Part shown: positions 7,544 through 16,652 of the stretch, piece after piece
How the letters are laid out: the number at the start of each line of letters is the position of its first letter
Position numbering within the stretch: the first letter of the stretch is position 1
DNA from: Brevundimonas sp. NIBR10
Lineage (GTDB): Bacteria > Pseudomonadota > Alphaproteobacteria > Caulobacterales > Caulobacteraceae
Length of the DNA: 64,000 nucleotides
NCBI RefSeq assembly: GCF_027912515.1
Contig: NZ_CP115464.1
Coordinates: forward strand, 124,001-188,000
Reading direction: 5' to 3'
Notes under the pieces: generated by a model
The model's database searches: none
What the model was told of the DNA's origin: nothing
The model's input: the letters and a program-made list of their open reading frames with translations, nothing else
Made by a program: the position numbers and the translations under genes

Positions 7544-7555
7544 CATCAATTGATG
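7544..7555. promoter_or_regulatory. Perfect palindrome upstream of the DoxX-like gene
   Basis: CATCAATTGATG is a perfect 12-base palindrome in the most A+T-rich part of the 7424-7656 gap, 121 bases upstream of the DoxX-like start on the minus strand. A related half, GTCATCAG, lies just before it. It resembles an operator for a dimeric regulator; which one is unknown. The rest of the gap holds no gene. Confidence 0.35.
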
Positions 7556-7618
7556 ACTTAGCCGATCAACGCGTGTTTCAGGCCGCGAAATCTACGCAGC
7601 TACGAGGCCGAAGCGAGG

Positions 7619-7632
7619 CCGTATGCATACGG
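7619..7632. terminator. Palindrome after selO, possible transcript end
   Basis: CCGTATGCATACGG is a perfect 14-base palindrome 25 bases past the selO stop, followed on the minus strand by a second short inverted repeat (CCTCGCTTCGG). There is no T run, so it may be a transcript-end hairpin or a protein site rather than an intrinsic terminator. Confidence 0.3.
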
Positions 7633-7656
7633 TTTCGTAATCCTGAGCGGGACCTG

Positions 7657-9069
7657 TCAGCCCTCGAAGCCCCAGGCCTCGCGGGCCTGTTCGAGGCGCG
7701 CCAACTTCGCCTGAAACGGCGACCAGTCATCGTCGGTGGCAACGGGGGCCCAGAGCGCCTCGACCTCGTCGATGAGCATCTCTTCGGGCTCGCTTTGCGC
7801 AAACATCGGATGCTCCAGCCGTTCGGGCAGGTCCGGCTCATGCTCGAACAGCGCAAAGCGGAAGGCGTCGAAGGTCTCGCCCTGATAAAGCGTCGCACGG
7901 GGGCCGCCCAGCGCCCGCGCCGACGAGCTGAAACCCGCGAACCAGTCGAAGAACAGCGGCTCCCACCGCAGGGCCGCGCCGCCCTCACGCAACAGCGCCA
8001 GGGTGGTGTCGACCAGCCGCTGATCCGCCGCCTCGCCGAGTGACTGAACCCCCAGCCGCATCAGGAAGGCCGCGCGCAGATGGCGGATATAGGCCGGGCC
8101 GAAGCCGTTCAGGGCCTCGGTCAGGGGCTCGACATCGGCGACCAGCTTGAGGCACCCTGCCAACTGGGTCAGGTTCCAGAACACCGCCTCCGGCTGGCGC
8201 GCGAAGGCATAGAGGCCCGTCTGGTCGAAATAGGCGGCTGTGAACCCGGGCTCATAGGCGGGCAGGAACCGCCACGGCCCATAGTCGAAGCTCTCGCCCG
8301 TGACGTTCAGATTGTCGGTATTGAGCACCCCGTGAACGAACCCCGCCGCGATCCACCGCGCGGTCAGCCTGGCCGAGGCCTCGACGATCGCGGCCAGCAG
8401 GCCGGGCGTATCTCCCGCCGCGACATCGGGATGATAGAGGGCCCGCACATGTTCGACGAGCGCCTCGATCATGTCGGCGCGCTGGTGATAGGCGGCGCGC
8501 TGGAAGGTGCCGAACCGGACGTGGCTGTGCTGAAGCCGGACCAGCACCGCCGACCGCGTCGGCGACGGCTCGTCGCCGCGCTCCAGCGCCTCCCCCGTCT
8601 CGATCAGGCTCAGGGCCCGGCTGGTCGGAACACCCAGGCTTTCCAGCATGGTCGCGGCCAGCACCTCGCGCATCCCGCCCTTGAGCGTCAGCCGTCCGTC
8701 ACCACCGCGCGACCAGGGCGTCGTGCCCGAGCCCTTGGTGCCGAGATCGAGCAAACGGCCACGATCGTCGCGAACCTGCCCCGCAAGAAACCCGCGCCCG
8801 TCGCCGAGGCCGGGGTTGTAGTGCCGAAACTGATGCCCGTGATACCGCATGGCGATCGGCCCAGGCTGGCCCGGCAACGGCTGGAACCGGCCGAAGGCGG
8901 CGATCCACTCGGCTTCGTCCAGACCCTCCAGCCCCACGCTCGCCGCCGCCCGGTCGTTGCGGTAGCGCAGGATGGTGGTCGGAAAGTCGGCGGGCCGGAC
9001 GGCGTCGGCGTACTCATCCCCCAGATCGAAGAAGCGGGGCTCGGGCGTATAGGCTGGGGTAACGGGCAT
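7657..9069 (-). CDS. selO: Protein adenylyltransferase SelO (YdiU family)
   Basis: A 470-residue pseudokinase that transfers AMP from ATP to Ser, Thr or Tyr of proteins; in bacteria it is tied to redox homeostasis. Visible motifs are HGHQFRHYNPGLGDGRG, the nucleotide loop KGSGTTPWSRGGDG, and the metal-binding pair HGVLNTDNLNV and SFDYGPW. I took the ATG at 9069 because the protein then begins as the family does (YTPEPRFFDLGDEYAD) and matches the 478-residue E. coli protein; the frame continues 30 codons upstream. No C-terminal selenocysteine is present: the protein ends REAWGFEG. It is divergent from nhaA. Confidence 0.93.
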   Translation of the reverse strand: MPVTPAYTPEPRFFDLGDEYADAVRPADFPTTILRYRNDRAAASVGLEGLDEAEWIAAFGRFQPLPGQPGPIAMRYHGHQFRHYNPGLGDGRGFLAGQVRDDRGRLLDLGTKGSGTTPWSRGGDGRLTLKGGMREVLAATMLESLGVPTSRALSLIETGEALERGDEPSPTRSAVLVRLQHSHVRFGTFQRAAYHQRADMIEALVEHVRALYHPDVAAGDTPGLLAAIVEASARLTARWIAAGFVHGVLNTDNLNVTGESFDYGPWRFLPAYEPGFTAAYFDQTGLYAFARQPEAVFWNLTQLAGCLKLVADVEPLTEALNGFGPAYIRHLRAAFLMRLGVQSLGEAADQRLVDTTLALLREGGAALRWEPLFFDWFAGFSSSARALGGPRATLYQGETFDAFRFALFEHEPDLPERLEHPMFAQSEPEEMLIDEVEALWAPVATDDDWSPFQAKLARLEQAREAWGFEG

Positions 9070-9260
9070 GGGGTGCAGATGCCCCTTCGCAGGCCCCGCC
9101 GCAACGCCTGTTCCGGCTTCACAGCAACCGTCCAGATGCGCTAGAACAGCCGCAGACATCAGGCCCCATCGGGGTCAGGCTGGCGCGGGCATTCCCGGCG
9201 AATCCGGTCCGGCGTCGTCGATAACCGGCGCCACGGCAGACATCCATTCTCGGAGGCCCC

Positions 9261-10457
9261 GTGGCACGCAAACTGACCCTCGATTTTCTCAAGACAGAGA
9301 CCGCCTCCGGTGCGGCCCTGGCCCTGGCCACCGTCGCCGCCCTGGTCGTGGCCAACTCGCCGCTGTCGGCCGACTATTTCGCCTGGCTGAAGAGCGAGCA
9401 CACGCTCCAGATCGGGCCGCTCATCCTGCGCGAGACCGTGTCCGAGTGGATCAAGGAAGGCCTGATGGCCGTCTTCTTCCTCGTGGTGGGCCTGGAGATC
9501 AAATACGAGATCGTCCGCGGCGAGCTCAGCGACCCCAGGAAGCTGGCGACGCCAGTATTCGCGGCCCTGGGCGGCATGGTCGCGCCGGCGCTGGTTTACC
9601 TGGCGATCACCGGGATGACGGGTGGTCCCCACGGCGGCTGGCCCATACCTCTGGCCACCGACATCGCCTTTGCCCTCGCGGTCTTCGCCCTGGTCGGCAA
9701 GGGACTGCCCGCGTCATTGCGGGTCTTCCTGCTGACCCTGGCCATCGTCGACGACCTGGGGGCCATCGCCATGATCGCCATACTGTTCAGCCAAGGAGTG
9801 CAGTGGATGCCCCTGCTGGGTGTCGCGGCCCTGCTGGTCGGCGGCGCGATCTGGGGCCGGTCGATGCGTATCCCTGCGCCCTTCTGGGTTGCAGGCTTCG
9901 CCGCCGTCTGGTGGCTGACGGTTCAGGCGGGGCTGAGCACCTCCCTGACCGCCGTGGCCTTCGCCCTGATCGTGCCGATCGCGCCGCGCGCCGAGGACAG
10001 GCAGTCGCCACTGAAGGAAGCGATGCACGACCTGCACCCCTATGTCGCCTGGCTGATCCTGCCGCTGTTCGCCTTCGCCAAGGCCGGCGTGTCGTTCGCA
10101 GGCCTGTCGCTCGATCAGGCCTTCGCGCCGCTGGTCTTCGGCATCGCGGGCGGCCTGTTCGTCGGCAAGCAGATCGGGGTGTTCGGCGCGGCCTGGCTGG
10201 CGACGAAGCTGGGGCTCGGCACCCGTCCCACCGACGCCACCTGGCTTCAGGTCTACGGCGTCAGCCTGCTGTGCGGGGTCGGCTTCACCATGAGCCTGTT
10301 CATCGGGGCCCTCGCCTTCCCCGGCGCCGTCGATTCACCCGAACAGGTCGAGGTCAAGCTGGGGGTGCTGGCCGGCTCGATCCTGTCGGGTCTTTGCGGG
10401 GTCGCGGCGCTCGCAATCGCCAGGCGCACGCCAGGCAAGGATTTGGCCGAAACCTGA
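9261..10457 (+). CDS. nhaA: Na+/H+ antiporter NhaA
   Basis: A 398-residue inner-membrane antiporter exchanging two protons for one sodium ion, important at high pH or salt. It starts with GTG behind a strong CGGAGG. Twelve membrane helices are expected for the family, and hydrophobic segments occur along the full length. The ion site is intact: TDIAFAL contains the helix-IV Asp and LAIVDDLGAIAMIA the paired Asp residues of helix V. The pore-side GFTMSLFIGALAF is also typical. It stands alone, divergent from selO. Confidence 0.97.
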   Translation: MARKLTLDFLKTETASGAALALATVAALVVANSPLSADYFAWLKSEHTLQIGPLILRETVSEWIKEGLMAVFFLVVGLEIKYEIVRGELSDPRKLATPVFAALGGMVAPALVYLAITGMTGGPHGGWPIPLATDIAFALAVFALVGKGLPASLRVFLLTLAIVDDLGAIAMIAILFSQGVQWMPLLGVAALLVGGAIWGRSMRIPAPFWVAGFAAVWWLTVQAGLSTSLTAVAFALIVPIAPRAEDRQSPLKEAMHDLHPYVAWLILPLFAFAKAGVSFAGLSLDQAFAPLVFGIAGGLFVGKQIGVFGAAWLATKLGLGTRPTDATWLQVYGVSLLCGVGFTMSLFIGALAFPGAVDSPEQVEVKLGVLAGSILSGLCGVAALAIARRTPGKDLAET

Positions 10458-10704
10458 AAGGTTACTGGGCAGTTCACGCCCAATATTGACCTTGGGTCAG
10501 CGATTTTTGTCGCTTTTGCGTCACACCGGCGCCCACCGGCGGGCAAAACGCGCGCCAACCCCCTGCCGCTGCTTGTCGCTCTACTCGGCTTGGATTACGG
10601 CAGGGGTTCGATTACCCGCAGCTCCGGCAAGAGAGCGAGGGCAGGGAAACAGGAAACGCCGCGATCGCCGTCCAGGCGGTCGGGCCATGAGCCGGGAGCC
10701 GTCC

Positions 10705-13371
10705 ATGCGTCTTACTCAATCACTTCGCTATTCCGTGTCCGCCGCCGTCGTCGGCGCGGTCGCCTTCGGTCTCGTCGGCGCCGCCTCGGCCCAGGACCAG
10801 GAAGGCCCGTCGACCAGCGTCGACGACATCATCGTCACCGCCCAGAAGCGCGAGCAGAGCCTTCAGGACGTGCCGATCGTGGTCACCTCCCTGTCGGCCG
10901 AGGCGCTCGACAACGCGGGCGTCAAGGACATCAAGGATCTGCAGATCCTGACCCCCGGCATGACGGTCACCTCGACCTCGTCGGAAGCCTCGACCACCGT
11001 CCGTATCCGCGGCGTCGGCACCGTGGGTGACAACCCCGGTCTGGAGAGCTCGGTCGGCGTCGTGATCGACGGCGTCTATCGCTCGCGCAACTCGGTCGGC
11101 TTCGGCGACCTGGGTGAACTGCAACGGATCGAAGTCCTGAAGGGCCCGCAAGGCACCCTGTTCGGCAAGAACACCTCGGCCGGCGTCATCAACATCATCA
11201 CCCAGGCCCCCTCGTTCACGCCCGGCTACAATGCCGAGTTGACGGCGGGCAACTACGGTGCCTTCGGCGCGTCGGGTTCGGTCACCGGCCCGATCAACGA
11301 CCAGGTCGCCTTCCGCCTGTACGCCGGTCGCCGCGTTCGCGACGGCTTCACCGACATCAACCTCGGCGACGGTCCTCGCACCGACACCGACGACGGCAAC
11401 CAGGACTTCTGGACCGCGCGCGGCCAGCTGCTGGTCCTGCCCAACGACAACACCTCGATCCGCATCATCGCCGACTACTCCAAGCGCGACGAATACTGCT
11501 GCGTCGGCGTTCAGGTCCGCACGGGCCAGACCTATCCCTTCATCGACGGCCTCTCGACCGGCACCGGCCAGGCTCCGCCCAACGCGACCTTCAGCGGCCT
11601 GCCCTTCTCGCGCCTCGGCTATGCCAACCGCGAAGACGGCCAGACCATCGAGGACAAGGGCCTGTCGGCCGAGGCCAACATCGACCTGAACCGCTGGGGT
11701 GACGCCACCCTGACGACCGTCTCGTCGTGGCGGCGCTGGAAGTCCTCGCTGGGCCAGGACATCGACTACACGGGCGCGGACATCAACTACCGCGTCAACG
11801 ACGGCGACTATGGCTACGGCGTCGAGAACTGGACCCAGGAAGTCCGTCTGGCCGGGGCCACGGACCGCCTCGACTGGCTGGTCGGTGCCTTCGCGACCCG
11901 TGAGCAGGTCTCGCGCACGGACAGCTTCTACAACGGCGCGGACTACACCCCCTTCCTGTCCTTCCTGCTCAGCGCCAACCTGAACCGCGCGGTTCCGCAG
12001 TTCCCGGTCAGCCCCGGCATCATCGGCTGCTTCACGCGTCCGGGTCAGACCTCGGGCGGTACGGGTCTGCAAGGCTGCCTGGCCTCAGGCGGCACGGGTC
12101 AACTGCCTGTCGGCCCCGGCGGTGCGATCGTCACCATCCCAACGGCTCAGGCCACGGGCCCGGGCTTCATCGTCGGCCAGGGCTTCCGCGACCGCTACAA
12201 CCAGACGTCCGAGTCGTTCGCGCTGTTCACGAACAACACCTTCCACCTGACGGACCAGTTCGATATCACCGTCGGCCTGCGCTACACGAGCGACACCAAG
12301 TCGGTCGACTCGCTGCAGACCAACCTGAACAACAACTCCAGCACCTGTAATGCGGCTTTGGCGAACGCCGGAGCCATCGGCGGCCTGCTGGGCGCGGCGA
12401 CGGCCGGATCCATCGTCGGCACCATCTGCCTGCCCTGGGTCAACAGCGCCTTCCAGGACCGCGTCGCCCACCAAGAATTCGACGACAGCGAGGTCTCGGG
12501 CACGATCAAGGCCGCCTATCGCCTGAACGACCAGCTCCTGACCTATGTGTCCTACGCCCGCGGCTACAAGTCGTTCGGCTATAACCTGGACCGGACCCAG
12601 ACCGGCGTGACGCCCAACGCCTCGACCTTCTTCCCCTCGGAAACGGTCGACAGCTATGAGGCCGGGTTCAAGGCCACCCTGTTCGATCGCAAGGTGCTGT
12701 TCAACGCGACCTACTTCAACCAGAAGGTCGAGAATTTCCAGCTCAACACCTTCCTCGGCACCGCCTTCACGGTGGAAGCGATCCCCGAGCTGAACAGCCA
12801 GGGCTTCGACGCCGACTTCCTGTGGTTCACTCCGATCGAAGGCCTGTCGGTCTCGTCCGGCCTGACCTACACGGATGCCGAATACGGCGTGTTCACCGCC
12901 GCCCAGCTGACCCAGCCGTCCAACTTCCCGCAGCTGTCGCTGCTGCCGGGCGGCACCCCGGCCTTCGCGCCGGAATGGTCCAGCACCAACTCGGTCAACT
13001 TCGAGCGCACCGTCGGCAACCTGCTGTTCGGCGCCAGCCTGTCGGCCAAATATTCCAGCGAATACAACACCGGCTCCGACCTGCTGCCGTACAAGGGCCA
13101 GGACGCCTACACCCTCGTCAACGGCCGCATCACGCTCGGAACGGCTGACGATCGCTGGACCGTCGAACTCTGGGGTCAGAACCTGACCGACAAGGAATAC
13201 ATCCAGGTCGGTTACGCCGCGCCGCTGCAGGGCACCGCCTTCCAGTCGACGCTTCAGACCGCCGGCTCGAACCCCGGCACCTTCTACAATGCGGCCGCCG
13301 ACACCGCGACCTATGACGCGTTCCTGGGTGCCCCGCGCACCTACGGAATCACCTTCAAGGTCAAGTATTGA
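10705..13371 (+). CDS. TonB-dependent outer-membrane receptor
   Basis: An 888-residue receptor importing a bound ligand through the outer membrane with energy from TonB-ExbBD. I chose ATG 10705, which gives a normal signal peptide ending in GAASAQ; a long open frame extends upstream without a signal. The plug domain spans about 30-160 (VDDIIVTAQKREQSLQDVPI, then VLKGPQGTLFGKNTSAGVIN), followed by a 22-strand barrel ending in the aromatic TYGITFKVKY. The pattern is the Caulobacterales/sphingomonad type used for sugars, polyphenols or other scarce nutrients; the ligand is not evident. The gap before it, 10458-10704, has no gene. A strong terminator follows. Confidence 0.93.
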   Translation: MRLTQSLRYSVSAAVVGAVAFGLVGAASAQDQEGPSTSVDDIIVTAQKREQSLQDVPIVVTSLSAEALDNAGVKDIKDLQILTPGMTVTSTSSEASTTVRIRGVGTVGDNPGLESSVGVVIDGVYRSRNSVGFGDLGELQRIEVLKGPQGTLFGKNTSAGVINIITQAPSFTPGYNAELTAGNYGAFGASGSVTGPINDQVAFRLYAGRRVRDGFTDINLGDGPRTDTDDGNQDFWTARGQLLVLPNDNTSIRIIADYSKRDEYCCVGVQVRTGQTYPFIDGLSTGTGQAPPNATFSGLPFSRLGYANREDGQTIEDKGLSAEANIDLNRWGDATLTTVSSWRRWKSSLGQDIDYTGADINYRVNDGDYGYGVENWTQEVRLAGATDRLDWLVGAFATREQVSRTDSFYNGADYTPFLSFLLSANLNRAVPQFPVSPGIIGCFTRPGQTSGGTGLQGCLASGGTGQLPVGPGGAIVTIPTAQATGPGFIVGQGFRDRYNQTSESFALFTNNTFHLTDQFDITVGLRYTSDTKSVDSLQTNLNNNSSTCNAALANAGAIGGLLGAATAGSIVGTICLPWVNSAFQDRVAHQEFDDSEVSGTIKAAYRLNDQLLTYVSYARGYKSFGYNLDRTQTGVTPNASTFFPSETVDSYEAGFKATLFDRKVLFNATYFNQKVENFQLNTFLGTAFTVEAIPELNSQGFDADFLWFTPIEGLSVSSGLTYTDAEYGVFTAAQLTQPSNFPQLSLLPGGTPAFAPEWSSTNSVNFERTVGNLLFGASLSAKYSSEYNTGSDLLPYKGQDAYTLVNGRITLGTADDRWTVELWGQNLTDKEYIQVGYAAPLQGTAFQSTLQTAGSNPGTFYNAAADTATYDAFLGAPRTYGITFKVKY

Positions 13372-13398
13372 TCATCCCGCCAAGAGGATGAACTTCAG

Positions 13399-13431
13399 AG
13401 CCGGCCGGGGTCCGCCCCGGCCGGCTTTTTC
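13399..13431 (+). terminator. Intrinsic terminator of the TonB-receptor gene
   Basis: A near-perfect GCCGGCCGGGG/CCCCGGCCGGC hairpin with a TCCG loop is followed by TTTTT, 30 bases after the receptor stop codon. Confidence 0.9.
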
Positions 13432-13538
13432 GTGGCCCGTGCCGTGGACGATCGGTCGCAGCAAGCGACGCTGTTCAGCGGGAACGCAGCCTCTAGCCTG
13501 CCGTTGATCCGTCGACCCTCAGCCTGTCGAGACTCGCC

Positions 13539-14765
13539 ATGCGCATGATCCCCCTCGCCACCACCGTCGCCTTCGCCGCCCTGGCCGCCGCCTGCGGAGC
13601 CAGCGGTCAGAACGCCCCCGCCCCCCAGGCCGGGGCGCCCCTGGAGACCCGCCCGGCAAACGGCACAGGCCAGACCCCCGCCTTCCCCGGCCAGACTCGC
13701 GCACCCGCCGTCACCACCTCCGTCGCCATGGCCCACACTGTGGTCGCTTCCGGCCTCGACCACCCGTGGGGCATGGCATTGCTGCCCGACGGGCGCTGGT
13801 TGGTCACCGAGCGTTCGGGAAAGCTGTCGATCATCGGGCCGGACGGGACCAAGAGCCCCGCCATCGCCGGCCTGCCTGCCGTCGATGCGCGCGGCCAGGG
13901 CGGGCTGCTGGACGTGGTGGTCGGCCCGACCTTCGCCTCCGACCGCATGATCTACTGGAGCTATGCCGAGCCGCGGGAGGGCGGCAACGCCACCTCGGTC
14001 GCGCGCGGAGCCCTGTCGGCGGACGGCAGCCGGGTCGACAATGTCCAGGTCATCTTCCGCGCCCTGCCCATCTATGACGGCGACAAGCATTTCGGATCGT
14101 CACTGGCCTTCGCGCCCGACGGCAAGCTGTTCGTCACCCTGGGCGAGCGGTCGGACAGACCCATGCGGCCCCAGGCCCAGGACCTCGGCTCGCACATGGG
14201 CAAGACGATCCGCATCAATGCCGACGGCACGGTCCCGTCCGACAATCCCTTCGTCGGCCAGGCGGGAGCCCTGCCCGAGATCTGGAGCCTGGGGCACCGC
14301 AACGTCCAGGGCATCGCCATCGGTGCGGACGGCAAGGTCTGGACCGTCGAGCACGGCACACGCGGCGGCGACGAGGTCAATCTGGACCAGCGCGGCCTCA
14401 ACTACGGCTGGCCCGACGCGGCCTACGGCGTCGAATACGCGGGCGGTGCAATCAACGCCGGAACGACCCAGAAGGAAGGCACCGAACAGCCCGTCTACTA
14501 CTGGGATCCCGTGATCGCCCCGGGCGGCGCGACCCTCTATTCGGGGGCCATGTTCCCGGGCTGGCAGGGCAATCTGCTCATCGCAGGCCTCAAGGAAAAA
14601 CACATCGCGCGGCTGGTGATCCAGAACGACCGCGTTGTGGGCGAAGAGCGCCTGCTGACCGATCTGGGTGAACGTATCCGTGACGTGGCCGTGGGTCCGG
14701 ACGGCGCCGTGTGGGCCATCACCGACGAGGCGAACGGCAAGCTGGTGCGGCTGGCGACCCGATAG
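13539..14765 (+). CDS. PQQ-dependent sugar dehydrogenase-like lipoprotein
   Basis: A 408-residue six-bladed propeller of the soluble glucose/sorbosone dehydrogenase family, expected to oxidise aldose sugars in the periplasm with pyrroloquinoline quinone. The N-terminus is a lipoprotein signal (FAALAAACGAS), followed by a Pro/Ala linker to about residue 60. Conserved blade motifs include GLDHPWGMALLPDGRW, GQGGLLDVV, GSSLAFAPDGKLFVTLGER, WSLGHRNVQG and EHGTRGGDEVN. These contain the Arg and His residues that hold PQQ in Asd/YliI relatives. Specificity and even PQQ use need testing. It converges on the TIGR02186 gene with two bases between. Confidence 0.88.
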   Translation: MRMIPLATTVAFAALAAACGASGQNAPAPQAGAPLETRPANGTGQTPAFPGQTRAPAVTTSVAMAHTVVASGLDHPWGMALLPDGRWLVTERSGKLSIIGPDGTKSPAIAGLPAVDARGQGGLLDVVVGPTFASDRMIYWSYAEPREGGNATSVARGALSADGSRVDNVQVIFRALPIYDGDKHFGSSLAFAPDGKLFVTLGERSDRPMRPQAQDLGSHMGKTIRINADGTVPSDNPFVGQAGALPEIWSLGHRNVQGIAIGADGKVWTVEHGTRGGDEVNLDQRGLNYGWPDAAYGVEYAGGAINAGTTQKEGTEQPVYYWDPVIAPGGATLYSGAMFPGWQGNLLIAGLKEKHIARLVIQNDRVVGEERLLTDLGERIRDVAVGPDGAVWAITDEANGKLVRLATR

Positions 14766-14767
14766 GC

Positions 14768-15601
14768 TCAGCCGCGGCGGAAGATCCGCGACGCCAGATA
14801 CCCCATCCCCGCGGCCAGCAGCACGCTGAGCAGGCCATAGGACCAGGGCCTGCGGTGAGCGAACTCATAGATGTCTCGCTCGAACCCGACCTTTTCGACC
14901 GTCAGGGTCAGGTTCGAGACCGACGCTGGCCTGCCCTCCTGAAACAGCCAGACCTCGGCGTGGTATTCGCCGGTTGGTGCGGTGGTCGGCAGTTCGACCT
15001 CGGCGCGGAACAGACCCCGGTCCACGAAGGTGACGCCGTCGGGATCGGTGTTGTAGAGGGCCGCCGCCTCCTTCAGCCGGATCACGGCCCGGCGCCAGTC
15101 CAGGTAGTCGTCGCCGAGCCGCGAGATGACCACGTCACGCACGCCGTATCGGGTCACCGTCCGCGCCTCGTCCGGGGCCCCGATGCGCAGGTGATCGACA
15201 CCGACGCCCAGACGACGCAGCTGACCAAAGCCGGCGATCTCGCTCAGCGGCCGGGTCGAGGCGGTCATGTAGAAGCCGGGTGCCCCCTCGAACAGCACAG
15301 GCCGGCTGTTGAGCCAGACGCCCATGTTGCGGGTCTTCTTGACCAGGCGAACGGGCGCGTCCGGCCCCCGCACGACCACCACGACATCGGCGGGGGTGTC
15401 GGTCGGGTTGAACACGGCTCCGTAGAGAACGATCGAGGCCCCCTGGAACCCGGTATCGACCTTGACCTGGGCGTCGGTCAGGGCAGCGGCGACCCGGACC
15501 TGACCGCTGGTGGCCTGCGACTGCTCCGACGGCGGAACGAACGGCTCCACCACGGCGGGGGGACTGGTCACGAGGTCCGGGGGTGGCGGGGCCTGGATCA
15601 T
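14768..15601 (-). CDS. TIGR02186 family membrane-anchored protein
   Basis: A 277-residue protein with an extracytoplasmic beta-sandwich part (about 30-230) and a single C-terminal membrane helix (WSYGLLSVLLAAGMGYLAS) ending in RRG. I recognise it as the TIGR02186 family, which nearly always sits beside a TauE/SafE exporter. The start ATG overlaps the TGA of that exporter by four bases, a sign of translational coupling. A Pro-rich stretch at 3-25 precedes the folded part; a cleavable signal is not obvious with this start. Its molecular role is not known; partnership with the exporter is inferred. Confidence 0.85.
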   Translation of the reverse strand: MIQAPPPPDLVTSPPAVVEPFVPPSEQSQATSGQVRVAAALTDAQVKVDTGFQGASIVLYGAVFNPTDTPADVVVVVRGPDAPVRLVKKTRNMGVWLNSRPVLFEGAPGFYMTASTRPLSEIAGFGQLRRLGVGVDHLRIGAPDEARTVTRYGVRDVVISRLGDDYLDWRRAVIRLKEAAALYNTDPDGVTFVDRGLFRAEVELPTTAPTGEYHAEVWLFQEGRPASVSNLTLTVEKVGFERDIYEFAHRRPWSYGLLSVLLAAGMGYLASRIFRRG

Positions 15602-16524
15602 TTGTCAGCGATCCCCGGCGCGATCAGGAAGATGTCATGCGGCCGCACGAACAGCTCCAGCCCCATATAGACGCCGACCCCCAGGACGATGAAGCCGAGC
15701 GCCGCGCGCAGTTCCTCGCCCCGAAACCGTCCCGCGGCCCTGGCTCCCAGCTGGGCCCCAACCACGCCCCCGACCAGCAGGATGGTGGACAGGACGATGT
15801 CCACCGTCTGGTTCCGACCGGCCTGCAGCACGGTCGTGATGCCGGTGGTGATGATGATCTGGAACAGGCTGGTCCCGACCACCACCCCCGCCCGCATCCG
15901 CAGCACATAGAGCATGGCCGGCACAAGGATGAAGCCGCCCCCCACCCCCATGATGGCCGACAGGATCCCCGCGAACACGCCCAGCGCCACCGGCGGGATC
16001 ACGCTGATCACCAGGCCCGAGCGCGGGAATTTCATCTTGAACGGCAGGCCGTACAGGAAGATCGGCCGACGACGCTCCTTGTGCGGAGCGACCTCGCCGC
16101 GTCGCCTGCGGATGATTTCGGTCAGGCTCTCGTTGAGCATCAGCATGCCGATGACGCCCAGGAAGACCAGATAGGACAGGGCCACCACCAGGTCGGCCTG
16201 ACCCAGCAGGCGCAGGTAGCGAAACACCTCGACCCCGAGCAGGGCGCCGACCGCCCCGCCCGCCGCCATTATCCCACCCATGCGGAAATCCACGGCCTTC
16301 TGACCGGAATAGCGGATCACGCCCGAGGTCGAGGAGGCCACGACGTGGCTGGCCTGGCTGGCCACCGCCACGGTCGGCGGAATGCCCAGGAAAATCAGGA
16401 TCGGGGCCATCAGGAAGCCGCCGCCGATGCCGAACAGACCGGACACGAATCCGACCGCCGTCCCCAGCAGAACCAGGATCGGCCAGCTCACCGAAATCTC
16501 GGCGATCGGCAGATAGATATCCAA
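15598..16524 (-). CDS. TauE/SafE family anion exporter
   Basis: A 308-residue inner-membrane protein with about eight helices and the family's internal repeat: the first half has GFVSGLFGIGGGFLMAP and the second GVFAGILSAIMGVGGGFILVP. Family members export sulfite, sulfoacetate or related organosulfur anions. The start is TTG at 16524, giving the usual MDIYLPIAEISV opening. It is the first gene of a two-gene operon with the TIGR02186 protein. The substrate is not determined by sequence; sulfite is the common guess. Confidence 0.9.
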   Translation of the reverse strand: MDIYLPIAEISVSWPILVLLGTAVGFVSGLFGIGGGFLMAPILIFLGIPPTVAVASQASHVVASSTSGVIRYSGQKAVDFRMGGIMAAGGAVGALLGVEVFRYLRLLGQADLVVALSYLVFLGVIGMLMLNESLTEIIRRRRGEVAPHKERRRPIFLYGLPFKMKFPRSGLVISVIPPVALGVFAGILSAIMGVGGGFILVPAMLYVLRMRAGVVVGTSLFQIIITTGITTVLQAGRNQTVDIVLSTILLVGGVVGAQLGARAAGRFRGEELRAALGFIVLGVGVYMGLELFVRPHDIFLIAPGIADK

Positions 16525-16652
16525 AGGGCGGGCCTTCGGCTGACGGGTTGATGGACGCCGGGAGAGGCGTGGAAAATGGGTCTAGACTCGACGTCGCCGC
16601 TTCACCACCCGTTGCATGGACGACGCGAACTCGGGCGGTCCGCGTCCCTCGA

